Positions 32,028 through 43,037 of a stretch of 64,000 nucleotides of DNA are shown in pieces. Each line of letters begins with the position of its first letter. Positions within the stretch are counted from its first letter, which is position 1. The notes under the pieces were generated by a model. That model was not told the DNA's origin, did no database searches, and worked only from the letters and a program-made list of their open reading frames with translations. The stretch comes from Amanita rubescens (Eukaryota > Basidiomycota > Agaricomycetes > Agaricales > Amanitaceae): positions 56,262 to 120,261 of the forward strand of contig WION01000154.1 of the NCBI GenBank assembly GCA_015039365.1, in the 5' to 3' direction. A program made the translations under genes and the position numbers.

Positions 32028-34697
32028 ATGTCAGATCTGCCTCAGGCTGTGAACCCTGGGTTTTTCTATGGAGCCCACAACATCTATATGCCAGGAGCCC
32101 AATTGACAGAGGTTATTGAGTTCAACAAATATTATTTGCTTCCAGCTGGCAGTAATCATGATGTGCAGATAACCATTCATAATAACATTGACAACCATCC
32201 AACACCTTCTGTGACTCTACTACCACCTTTACCACCTCTGAAACATTCCAGTAATTTCTTTGTGGGTAGAGTTAAGTACTTACAAAGGTTGAAAGACTAT
32301 TTTGGCCCCCATGTTGAAGGCCAGAGAAAGTCATTCCTCTTGTATGGCCTGGGAGGCATTGGCAAAACTCAGATTTGCCTCAAATTCCTTGAACAAAATC
32401 CTAGTTTGTAAGTACATCCTGAGGTTTATAATATTCAAGATAGGTAACAATTTCCAGATTTTCTGAACATCCATTGGCTTGATGCCACTTCAGAGGATAC
32501 TATTGCACTTGGATTAATCCAGATGGCCAAGGCAAAAAATGCACCACAGGAAGTGGGACAATCACCTGGACTTGTTCTCCAATGGCTTTCTCAAAGATCC
32601 AAGTGGCTTATCATATTTGACAATGCAGATGGTCATTATAAAGTGGTTGAAAAGTTTGTCCCTCCAGGAAATCAAGGAAATATCTTGATCACAAGCAGGA
32701 ATGGGGAACTGAAGAGATTAGCATTGGACTCAGAGAATGTGGCTGATATGCCAGAGGATGAGGCAGTTTCCATGCTTTTGAAGTCAGCCATGCTTGATGG
32801 CACATCTGAGGATATTAAAAATGCAGCAAGGAAGGTTGTGTCAGAATTAGGTGGAATACCACTTGCCCTTGACCAAGCAGGTGCATACATGCAAAAGTGT
32901 GGATGTGGCATTGATGGCTACCTTGATCTATACAGAAAAAAAAAGCACAAGCTAATGTCAAGAAAAGAATTTCAAGGTGCCTCTGGTTATGGGAGATCAA
33001 CATATGGGACATGGGACATTTCATTGCAACAAATTAAGGCAATGGCAATAAAAGACTATGGGGAAGAAGCTGAGGCAGCACAAAATGCAATTAGGTTGTT
33101 GAAGATTTTTGCATTTCTTAATCATGAAAACATACCAGAAGAAGTATTTCAGAATGCTGCAGAGAACTACATGAATAGCAGTATCAATAAGGGAAATTCT
33201 GATTTTCCACTAACACTATTGGATCATCAGACCTTGTTTTTAGGAGAAGATGGAGAATGGGACAGAATGCAATTTTTGGATGGAATAAAAGTGTTGCTTT
33301 CATTTTCTTTGATCAGCATTCTTAATCATTTCTATTCAATGCACCTATTAGTCAATGCCTGGAGCAGGAGTTGCATACCAGGAACAGAGATTAGTGATCA
33401 CTATCACAGGGCATGAGCATTGTTATGTTGTGCAGTAGTTCCTGACTGGGATATTGATAATTATGCATTTTGTAGACTACTTGCACCACATGTCAGGTCA
33501 AACCTTTTGCATGGGCAAGAATTGGGACTGAAAAATAAGTACTATGATTATGAATATCACAGGTTTTCAATGGTATTTGATCGTGTTGGCAGCTGGGGTG
33601 AAAAAGAGAAGATTTGGGATGCAGCAGTTGATCAGAGCAACGCAATGCTTGGATCAGACAACCTATCTGCTCTCGGTGCCATGCACAATTTGGCAGTAAC
33701 CTACAAGTATCAGGGAAGGTGGGATGAAGCAGAGAAGCTACTGGTGCAAGTAGTGAATGAAATAAAAGTAAAGCTTGGATCAGAGCACCCAGATACTCTC
33801 GCATGCACAAACCAATTAGGATCAATATATATGCAACAGGGAAGGTTGGATGAGGCAGAGAAGCTGCAAATAGAAGTGATGAATACACGAAAAGTAAATC
33901 TTGGATCAGACCATCCATCCACCCTCATCACTATGCATGAATTGGCAGTAACATACAAGAAACAGGGAAGGTTGGATGAAGCAGAGAAACTAGAGGTAGA
34001 AGTGATGAATGCACAGAAAGTAAAGCTTGGATCAGACCACCCATTCACTCTTGCCACCATGCACAATTTGGCATCAACATACAAGGGTCAGGGAAGGTGG
34101 GATGAGGCAGAGAAGCTGCTGGTGCAAGTTGTGAATGCAACAAAAGTAAAGTTTGGATCAGAGCACCCATATACTCTCACATCCACAAACCAATTGGGAT
34201 CAACATATCGGCAACAAGGAAGGTTGAATGAGGCAGAGAAGCTGCAGATAGAATTGATGAATGCACATAAAGTAAAGCTTGGATCAGACCACCCATCCAC
34301 TCTTGCTGCCATGCACCATTTGGCATTAACATATGGGCATCAGGGAAGGTTAAATGAGGCAGCAAAGCTGCTGGTAGAAGTGATGGATACAGGGAAAGCA
34401 AAGCTTGGATCAGACCATCCTGACACCCTTATGACCATGGCCAACTTGGCCTTGATATATAAAAGTCAAAAAAGGTTGGGTGAATCTGTGTCTCTATTAG
34501 CTCATGCAGTTCAGAGCATGCAGCAAGTTATGGGATATCAACATCCCACTACACTTAAGTTCAAGCATCACCTGGACATCATTCTCAATGAAAAACAGGC
34601 ATATGAACAGCAGGCCACCAAAACTGATAGGCCAAGCACCAGCTCCATTAGGCAATTTATGAGCAAGTTTTTGAAGAAAGTTAGGAAGAATTTGTGA
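32028..34697 (+). pseudogene. NB-ARC/TPR NLR-like protein, interrupted
   Basis: Exon 1 (32028-32407) starts MSDLPQAVNPGFFYGAHN and contains the P-loop GLGGIGKTQ. A 50-nt intron (32408-32457) follows. Exon 2 has IHWLDATSEDTIALGL, the Walker B region WLIIFDNADG, ILITSRN, and GGIPLALDQAGAYM (GLPL box). The C-terminal array of about eight 42-residue TPRs (GSDHPSTLxTMHELAVTYKK type) ends near LNEKQ. Two lesions break it: splicing leads to a stop unless one base is adjusted near 32465-32475, and an in-frame TGA lies at 33414-33416 (between HYHRA and ALLCCAVVPDW). Members act as STAND NTPases in fungal allorecognition or defence. The gene is AT-rich compared with its neighbours. Confidence 0.85.
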
Positions 34698-34699
34698 AA

Positions 34700-35074
34700 C
34701 AGTCAAGGTTTGGATACAAATTTGATCTGGATATTACATATGTAACCATTTCAATATCAGTGACTTACAGACTATTTGTATACATATGTTCCTGTTTTTA
34801 TGTATCACTGTTCCACAATTTGTGTACATGAGACAACATTATGAGCTATTCCTAGAGCATGTCATGTTGTCAGGAAACGGTTATACTTTGTTGCCCTGAA
34901 AGCTGTGGAAGTAGTACATATGTATACTATATGGTAGTGACAGTATATTACCAAACAAAATGGGGCTGGAGTACCAGATGAATGTAACAGCTAATGGAAA
35001 GAAGGGACATTGCCAGGAAATATACTTGGATTGGAAAGTAAGGACCAGCTTTGTATATACATTTGTGACGTGGG
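34700..35074. other. Intergenic, no gene seen
   Basis: AT-rich downstream sequence of two convergent genes (NB-ARC/TPR on plus, FAHD1 on minus). Confidence 0.5.
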
Positions 35075-35944
35075 TCAAGGTTTAAAGAGGTACCCTCCTT
35101 CCCTCTGTACTGCATCAAACTTTAGCTCGGCGAGAGTTTTGCCCGACATCATGTCCTCGAGTGTGCATGAGACATGGTCACCTGGGTTCACAGGCCCCAC
35201 ACCTGAGGGCGTCCCCGTCAAGATCAAATCACCTTCCTGTGTCAAGGTATTCTCTACTTTAGCGCGAGGAACCGGGAGAGAGGGGGAGCGTACCTCTAGC
35301 GTCATAATCGACGAAACGTGCTCTATCAGTCTCGGAATACCAAAAATCATATCTTTTGTTTTTCCATCCTGCTTGATTTCGTTGTTCACTGCGAGGGTGA
35401 GTCTTAGCTCGGTTGGATCCTTGATGTCTGAGCTTGCGAGGAAGGTGGTACTGATGGGAGTGAACCCGTCAAAACCTTTCGCGGTTGACCATGGTAAGCC
35501 GAGTGATTTCACTTTGGATTGGAGGTTGCGGGCGGTCATGTCGACTGCGAGGGTATATCCGGCTATGTAGGAGTGGGCATTGGAGGGGTGGATGTCTCGC
35601 CCACGTTTGGATATGATGAGGCCGAGTTCGACTGCGGGCGTGTGACGTGAGGGAGGGTATAGGAACGGAATGAGGAGATTGAACGTACCTTCATGATGTG
35701 CAATGATGCCTCTGGGTATCTCTAGAGTGCCGCCAGAGGGGAGGTAGCTCGTTGTTGGTTTGAGGAAGAAGAATGGTTCGGTGGGTGCGGTGTTGTTGAG
35801 CTCTTTGATGTGGTCGGCGTAATTGCGGCCTATTGCAACGATCTGCACGCATCAGTTACTTGAGCGGTGATGAGCGTGGGCTTGGTGGGGCAAGCGTACC
35901 TTTTTGCCTGTGCGAAGAAAGTTGCGTACGGAGGAAGACGCCAT
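35075..35944 (-). CDS. FAHD1-like acylpyruvase (fumarylacetoacetate hydrolase family)
   Basis: Two exons, 35900-35944 and 35075-35842, joined across a 57-nt intron, give 270 residues. The protein starts MASSSVRNFLRTGKKIVAIG and has the family signature GRNYADHIKEL. It has FFFLKPTTSYL, GLIISKRGRDI, YTLAVDMTARN (where the metal-binding E-x-E/D region is expected) and LTGTPSGVGPVNPGD near the C terminus. FAHD1 enzymes hydrolyse acylpyruvates or decarboxylate oxaloacetate, usually in mitochondria; the short basic N terminus could serve as a targeting sequence. It lies head-to-head with ILV2, about 670 bp apart. A broken copy of its 5' end lies at 4425-4725. Confidence 0.92.
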
Positions 35945-36611
35945 TGCCCTGGGAACTTGGTTGCCGGCCGGCCGGGTCGCAAGAACGGCCAAGCGCTTCT
36001 GAAGTTCTAATTTCATTGTCAGACAGTTGATAACGGAATTCTAGGCGAGTCTATTCTAAACACTTAGAGAACTTCGGGCCGTGTGCGATGGGCCGCTGTA
36101 ATGTAGAGAAATGTTTCAAAGCTCAAGTTTCTCATGTAGAGGGCTGTCCGTTTCATTTGCGCGGGGATCCACAAGACGTGTTCCGTAGGCAGACTCTTGG
36201 CATGTCGTGATGTTTTCTTGGCTTGGCTTGGCTGTATGCACGCTACGTACATATAAAGAGGTCGGCTGAGTTCGGAGTTTTCTGAAGCATGTCTACAAGT
36301 CCCAGGTAAGAACGGAATAGCACGCGCAGCCGGAATGTAGTTTTCTAATATGTTCGCAGCCCATCGGACACGGCGCACCTCTCTCCAAGCTGGGTAGTTG
36401 GGATCTTCGTAGTACTAGGTGAGTAATCCAGACAAGAAAATGAGTGGTATACTGATGGGAAAGAGACTAGCATTAGTGGGAGTTGCTATAATAGCGACTG
36501 TTGTGTACGAAAAGAGATCTAGACGGAGAGTCATTTGACCGTGGAGTCGGATCGGAGTGTCGGCCGAATCAAAAATCATTTAAACCTCGAGTCATTTTCT
36601 CATCCGCCAAA
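35945..36611. promoter_or_regulatory. Shared upstream region of FAHD1-like gene and ILV2
   Basis: The two genes are transcribed divergently from this 667-bp interval. No TATA box or known operator is obvious, and the small minus-strand open frame inside has no recognisable content. Confidence 0.4.
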
Positions 36612-38868
36612 ATGTCCTTTGCTACCTCAAAATTGCGTCCAAGCCACGCAAAGGTTTTCGTGCGCCATCGTTCCTCTGCAGCAGTAGCAGCTGCCTCGTC
36701 ATCATCTCATCTAGAAGCAAAATCAAGAGTTAGAGAACATGCTAGACATATTAGTCGTTCTACAACCGCAAACGCTACCGTCGCTTCTGCTGTGTACGTT
36801 CTTCTCTTTCTTCACCCAACATTCTCAATAACACTCGCATAGGAGGCCAAATCCTTCTCATACTTTCCCTCCCGTATCTCTGCCCTCAACTTCACCAAGC
36901 CCCTCTATCCCCGACCATGGACCCCTAGATCACTCCTTCGTCGGCCTCTCAGGCGGCCAAATCTTCCACGAAATGATGCTCAGACATGATGTAAAACACA
37001 TTTTTGGCTATCCCGGCGGTGCCATCCTCCCTGTCTTTGATGCCATTTACCAATCTCCCCACTTTGATTTTGTCCTCCCGCGACATGAACAAGGTGCAGG
37101 ACATATGGCAGAAGGTTACGCCCGCGTATCCGGAAAACCCGGCGTCGTTCTCGTCACCTCCGGCCCAGGCGCGACCAATGTCGTCACACCCATGCAAGAC
37201 GCCCTCTCAGACGGTGTCCCCCTCATCGTCTTCTGCGGCCAAGTAGCCACCTCCTCCATCGGCTCAGATGCCTTCCAAGAAGCAGACGTCGTCGGCATCT
37301 CCCGCTCCTGTACAAAATGGAACGTCATGGTCAAGGACATCGCCGAGCTCCCACGCAGAATTAACGAAGCCTTCAAAATCGCTACTTCGGGCCGTCCAGG
37401 CCCCGTCTTGGTTGACCTCCCAAAAGACGTCACAGCTAGCATTCTCAAAACTCCTCTATCGCGGAAAGCCACCACACCGGGCATCAACCTCGGTTTGCCC
37501 AGTAACCCCCTGGCCATGTTGGAGCCACCCTTCGACCCCTCCCTCATCTCGCAAGCCGCGACTCTCATCAACCAATCTCAAAAACCGATCATCTACGCAG
37601 GCGCGGGTGTCCTTTCTTCCCCCGCCGGCCCGGTCCTCCTATCCCAACTGGCAGAGCAAGGAAACATACCCGTATGCACGACCTTGCAAGGTCTCGGGGC
37701 GTTCGACGAGACAGCCGACAAAAGTCTACATATGCTCGGTATGCACGGAAGCGCCTACGCCAACCTCGCTATGCAACACGCAGACGTGATCATCGCCCTC
37801 GGCGCACGTTTCGACGATCGCGTAACTGGAAAAGTCGACACGTTCGCCCCTGCTGCACGAGTAGCCGGTCAACAAGGTCGCGGAGGGATTATCCATTTTG
37901 AAATTATGCCCAAGAATATTAATAAAGTCGTTCAAGCGAATATACCCGTCATGGGTGACGTCGTGTCGAATTTGAGAGCGCTCGTGCCTGGTATTAGGTT
38001 TAACGAGCGTAAGGAGTGGTTTGAGACGATTAGGGGGTGGAAGAAGAGTTATCCGTTTACGTATGATAAGAGCAAGCCTGGGGAGCCGATGAAGCCTCAG
38101 GAGGTGATTGAGGAGATGGATAGATTGTTGAGTGGGAAGAAGGAAGATGTGATTGTCTCGACGGGGGTTGGGCAGCATCAGATGTGGGCTGCGCAACATT
38201 TTAGGTGGAGGCATCCGAGGTCGATGGTGACCAGTGGTGGATTGGGGGTCAGTCGATTCGATGCGTTTTTTCTTTTGAACTTTATCTGATTTGTTTTTTG
38301 ACAGACGATGGGATTCGGGCTACCAGCGGCGATTGGAGCCAAGGTGGCTGCACCCAACAAAATCGTTGTAGACGTCGATGGCGATGCGTCGTTCAGTATG
38401 ACGGCGATGGAGCTAGCGACGGCTTCTCAGTACGGTATCGGAGTCAAAGTCCTTGTTATGAATAACGAGTTCCAAGGAATGGTCCTTCAATGGCAAGGTT
38501 AGACGCCCTCGTGTTCTTGATTGACTCTTTGCTAACCCGGCGTTTTAGACCTGTTCTACGAACAACGCTACTCCCACACACGCATGACAAACCCAGACTT
38601 TGTCAAGCTCGCCAACGCTATGGGTGTCCACGCTCTGCGATGCTCTCGTGCGGAAGATTTGGGCCAGAAAATGAAAGAGTTTTTGGAATACGATAATTCC
38701 AAACCGGTTTTGTTGGAGTGTGTCGTTGAGAAGAACGAGCATGTGTTCCCTATGGTGAGCGTCGTTTTTGGGGTTGTCCTCGACGTTTTAGCTGATTGAT
38801 GTTTCTTCCAGGTCCCAGCGGGTAAAGCGCTACATGAACAATTGTTGCATCCTTCCTTGAGAAAATGA
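36612..38868 (+). CDS. ILV2: Acetolactate synthase catalytic subunit
   Basis: Catalyses the first common step of valine, leucine and isoleucine synthesis in mitochondria, using thiamine diphosphate and FAD. Five exons (36612-36793, 36843-38247, 38305-38497, 38549-38754, 38812-38868) give 680 residues with all junctions in frame. The N-terminal part, about 60 residues rich in Ser, Ala, Arg and His, is a likely mitochondrial presequence. The TPP-binding N domain has [32 protein letters not shown] (catalytic Glu) and [14 protein letters not shown]. The centre has [17 protein letters not shown]. The C domain has [16 protein letters not shown] and [13 protein letters not shown], the cofactor- and metal-binding GDG...N motif. 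The short final exon ends HPSLRK. No damage is seen. Confidence 0.97.
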
Positions 38869-39271
38869 TCCCTCGAGCATCTCAACGCAAAAAGCAGTCT
38901 TCAAAGATTGCATCCGTCATACTAACGGACGTCACGCTGCGCATTTCGTATCACATTTACACGTTTTTTTCTTTCCTTGTTTATTGGCAGGCAACAAAAG
39001 ACTACTTTAGGATATTTAATATATACAAGTAGTATTAGACGTAGGTGAGAAAGAGAAGAATCGCTCGAGAGAAGAGTGGAATATAAAATGTAATATACCT
39101 TGGGTTTTCCATACGTTTGCGAGTTATATAGCAATGTAGGCACTAGTATTCGGAGCTTTGGAGGCATGTGGCGGGCCTTGACCAGAAAATGTGCTGAGGC
39201 GGATTGTAGAGTATCAACACCGTTCATGTTCTTAACTAAACCAGATTTATTATTAGCGTATGCTAGTGTAA
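38869..39271. other. Intergenic between convergent genes
   Basis: 3' ends of ILV2 and the F-box gene face each other; nothing else seen. Confidence 0.5.
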
Positions 39272-40756
39272 TTAAAATTTCAAGGTAATATTGATGCCTG
39301 CCTCCTTCAACTTTGCAATAACCTCGTCAGACTCTCGTTGTTCATTTCCGCCACGCTTGGTATGAACTGTTACGTCCTTTATAATAGTCATATCTTCTCT
39401 CCAGCTACGACTATTTCCAATCAACGCATTGACTGTTTTCATGCGTGTTTCCACCATGCGAACCACCTCATTGACATCACAATCGATATTGCCGAGGTTC
39501 AAGTTTGTGAGAAATCGTCCAAGAGTGCCACTTGATATACCAATGATAGCTGCATCGTCCAATATAGCATCACGTTTAACTGAAAGCGTGCGGAGCATAG
39601 GTGCATTCCGTAAAATAGAAGAGGTTGATAGCGGAAAATTGAAGAGTTTGATTTCTTCAAGTCCTTGCATATTATATTGTTGCTTAATAATCTCGAAGGT
39701 TTCGAATGCCCAGGGGCCATATACATGTAGCTCGAGATTGACGAGGGAAGGACATGTGAAACTGCGCAGAATCACATTAAGATCTGTGCTCTCTTCCACG
39801 TCCTCTTCAATTGTCAGGCAGAAATCCCGTAAAGAAGGCATGGTTAACTCCTGTAACGTGTCGATTTGAAACTTCTCTAACCCGAACTTGAGCACTTGCA
39901 GGTTTGGAGTCTGGTGCAAGATTTCGACAACGGGGTCCACAAAATTGTAGAAGCCGATATGCAGGGATTGTAGCTGGCTCCATGGAAAAGTTGGCGAGAG
40001 TTTATCAAGCCAGATATCTAACTCGTCACCGTAAATCGTCAGAGATCGAAGCCGGGTGATAAGATGGTGCGGATCATTCATGTTTATGTTCAGGTCGTCG
40101 TCGGAAAGTGTGAGGCAGAGGCTCAAGTCCATTAGATCCGATAAACTGGCCTCGGAAAACGTTGATAATTCCACCAACTCTCTATAGGTTAGGGAAAGAT
40201 GGAGCCTCTTGACACGAAAGGGCAGAAGAATCGTCTGCAACACGCTGGCAATTTCATCGCTGTATAAGAGCGAGATACCAAAACGTATTGACAGCCTAAC
40301 CGGGAGCGTCCCAGCCCGCATAAGCCATCGCTGCCAATGACGAAGGTAGACAGCTTCGACAAAATTTATCCTCGGCGGATATATAAGGTGGGCATTGCTC
40401 CATAGCTCGAATGTGTGAAGTGCCACTCTTCGCCAATGTGAACACACGTGCGATATGGCAAGTTGTGGAGGGGGATCCATGAGTCTGGGGATAGGAAAAT
40501 GCACAGGTCCATAATCTTGCGCAACTAGAATGAATATGCGACTGAGGACTTCGTTCGGAAGACGATTGTGATTGTGAGATGAAACCACGATGCCTAGGCG
40601 AACAAGGTCTTCTTCAATTCCTTTCCTTTTTTCAACGAGCAGCTCGATTTCTCGGTCGATGCATTTCAAAATCTCCCGCTTCTGGATCATGACATCACGA
40701 ATGGCGGCCACGTGAGAGTCCTTTTGGGGGTTTTCTCCACCATTGAAGAAGCCCAT
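39272..40756 (-). CDS. F-box/LRR-like protein
   Basis: A single 494-codon frame. Residues about 15-50 form a coiled coil (VMIQKREILKCIDREIELLVEKRKGIEEDLVRLG), typical of agaric F-box proteins. The F-box follows (NRLPNEVLSRIFILVAQD... ISHVCSHWRRVALHTFELWSN), and the rest is an irregular leucine-rich repeat region (LRSLTIYGD, LQSLHIGFYN, LQVLKFGLEK, LVNLELHVYG). Such proteins are probable substrate adaptors of SCF ubiquitin ligases; this one's target is unknown. The start MGFFNGGENP at 40756 is the first ATG. It belongs to a different subgroup from the two F-box genes at 57-60 kb. Confidence 0.85.
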   Translation of the reverse strand: MGFFNGGENPQKDSHVAAIRDVMIQKREILKCIDREIELLVEKRKGIEEDLVRLGIVVSSHNHNRLPNEVLSRIFILVAQDYGPVHFPIPRLMDPPPQLAISHVCSHWRRVALHTFELWSNAHLIYPPRINFVEAVYLRHWQRWLMRAGTLPVRLSIRFGISLLYSDEIASVLQTILLPFRVKRLHLSLTYRELVELSTFSEASLSDLMDLSLCLTLSDDDLNINMNDPHHLITRLRSLTIYGDELDIWLDKLSPTFPWSQLQSLHIGFYNFVDPVVEILHQTPNLQVLKFGLEKFQIDTLQELTMPSLRDFCLTIEEDVEESTDLNVILRSFTCPSLVNLELHVYGPWAFETFEIIKQQYNMQGLEEIKLFNFPLSTSSILRNAPMLRTLSVKRDAILDDAAIIGISSGTLGRFLTNLNLGNIDCDVNEVVRMVETRMKTVNALIGNSRSWREDMTIIKDVTVHTKRGGNEQRESDEVIAKLKEAGINITLKF

Positions 40757-41978
40757 CTACTATGTGCGAGTCGGATGTTTCCTTCGAGCAAGGAAGCTTA
40801 CCGCAATTTCAAGTGGTAACTCGAATTTGGCCACGCGACAGTCGCGACTGTGACTGTGGCTGTGACGTGATCAAAGACCATTGCAACCCGGACGTTCATA
40901 CGGCAAGAGAAGAACGGCATAGCTTCGCCCTTCAGACCATGTCCGAGCGCGTCTGGCACCAACTCTTTGGCGAGAAGGAAACATGCAGGGATTGACGATT
41001 GCAACCTTCCGGTGTAACATCACCACGCTGTGTTGACTATCGGTCAGTAATGCAATGATAAAAGTCGAACGATTGGCTTACACGTTTCCGACTCTGTGCT
41101 CATTTAACTTGATGTTTTGCAATAGCAGCACTCTAGCTGTGGGTTGGCAAGCTTTTATAAGCTCTCAGGTCACAGCATTTAACTTTATTCCGCCATAGTA
41201 GGATAACTTACGTTACATTGGCAACCTGAACGCCCATAGGTCTTGTGAACACTGAACTCGTCTTGAACCTGCCCTACTCCGTGATCGATCCATCACTTTC
41301 AAAGGGAGGTCCAAACGGAGCTCACGCATGCATGAACCACACACATACACGGTCTGGTACGCAGAACGTGCTTGAATTTCTGCGAGGCATGTATTTCCGT
41401 CCTCCGCTCTCGTGCTAGATTGAAACTTAGTTATCTCAGATGGGCTCAGCGCGCAATGGTCTCTACCTTCTACGACCACCCCATGTAGGAATATCTTCTG
41501 GTTAAAGCTTTCCTTGAGCTAATGTCGTTGTAGGCATGTCTAACCCTGGTAGGACAGCGGAGCGGACGACTCGAAGGAGAAGGATATAATCATTGTCGGG
41601 AAACAGCCTCGAGGTACAATTCATGTGTTGGCCCTCGACGCATAAGTAATGTGATACCACTAGTATAAATGGTATATCTTCGTCGCGTGCCTCAAATTAT
41701 ATTCTCTCTCAGGGCCGTCGCTTATCTCTGATTGAATATATCTCAACACAAAGCCTCACTTTGGGAAAGAACCATGTTCTGGGCCCTGAATCGAGTGCGG
41801 CCAGATGCAGCTGTCAATTGAACGATGCAAATTCCAGAACAGAATGCGTATTCTCCATCCTGACTACAATTCTATGCACGATCTAACGTTTTGGCAATAC
41901 AACCACCCCTTGTACCTGCCAAATTGCTGAGTTCAGTGTGCCCTGACACGTTCCCCTGGTTCACGTAACACCAAAAGT
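40757..41978. other. Intergenic, no supported gene
   Basis: Only short open frames without recognisable content; promoter regions of the two divergent flanking genes. Confidence 0.5.
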
Positions 41979-41986
41979 TATAAAAG
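41979..41986 (+). promoter_or_regulatory. TATA box
   Basis: TATAAAAG, 64-71 bp upstream of the ATG at 42050. A strong TATA element suggests high or regulated expression. Confidence 0.65.
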
Positions 41987-42049
41987 GGAGCGAGCCCTCG
42001 ATAGCTGCTATCCTCAGCACTTTGAACTCCAGAGCTTGCTTAATCTACG

Positions 42050-42675
42050 ATGTCTTACGGTTACCAGATACAAAGCATTCACACCAAACAGTGGCTCATG
42101 TCTGAACCCGCCGGCCCCGAAATCCGCGTCACGACCAAGGCCAAATTCATCGACATTCGTGTATGTACATCCCTTACTATGATATTACCTTTAACCAACA
42201 TATTGAAGCCCTTTTTCATTGTCCCTGAACCCCACTTTTCTGGAACTACTACCTGTATCATCAAAGACGGTAGAAACGGGTCGATGTGCATCAGGCCTGG
42301 ACCCTTAAAAGAGGTACGTTACTTGTTCTACTGCGGTCGGCGACTCATATGCTAAATATAATACTAAGCATATCGTATGGGGCAAGCAGCCTTATGAATG
42401 GCAGGTCGCTCCCAAAGGTAGAAATGACTACGAGTGAGCTAGAAGTAAATGTCATGACGATAAGATACCTGACGTGGCACAGAATCTATCCCGCTCATGA
42501 AGATTTGTACTGGTATCAGAAGACCAGTACTGAGCCTTTTGTACGTGCTTTTTTCGATGTCGAAGGAATATGAGAATGATTTACGTTTTCTATGATTTAG
42601 GTTGGTCTTGCTGATCGCGAAAGCCTCCGCGGGAACAACTCCGGTGTCTTCAAACTAATAGCTATCGATGATTGA
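42050..42675 (+). CDS. Small five-exon protein, possible beta-trefoil (137 aa)
   Basis: Exons 42050-42160, 42209-42313, 42369-42433, 42483-42540 and 42601-42675 join in frame to 137 residues. The protein starts MSYGYQIQSIHTKQWLMSE, passes PYEWQVAPKGRNDYE and HEDLYWYQKTSTEPFVGLAD, and ends GVFKLIAIDD. It has no signal peptide and no membrane segment. Evenly spaced aromatic strands (KQWL, YEWQV, LYWY, VFKLI) resemble beta-trefoil lectins or protease inhibitors that mushrooms express strongly, but I cannot name the family. The TATA box fits strong expression. Confidence 0.65.
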
Positions 42676-43037
42676 GTAGTTCTCAGAATTATATAGCTTG
42701 TACCATAAAGGATGACGCGCACAACATGATGGGGGAAGGAGTGATGATTATGCAATTTATGCCATAGTGGTCGGACCTGACGCCGCTCAAACTTCCTGAG
42801 CTTGACCTGGATGCCATTGACAGATTACACTCGGGCGCCATCCATGCACCATGGGTTCTCCACGGTTCGATTTGAAGGATCTTACGAGTCTGCAAGAGTT
42901 GGGCCACAGTACCCGAGGGAGCGTCTGAAGGTTCAACGTCTAGCTTACAAGATGTAGATTATTCGAAAAAATACATTTATGCACAAATAGTGTATCTGTC
43001 ATTGTTCATCTCGTACTTTTTTCCGCTTGACCTTTTG

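Noticed and set aside
33493..34401. Several minus-strand open frames rich in Ser/Leu
   Set aside because: Antisense shadows of the TPR repeat; the periodicity comes from the plus-strand repeats.
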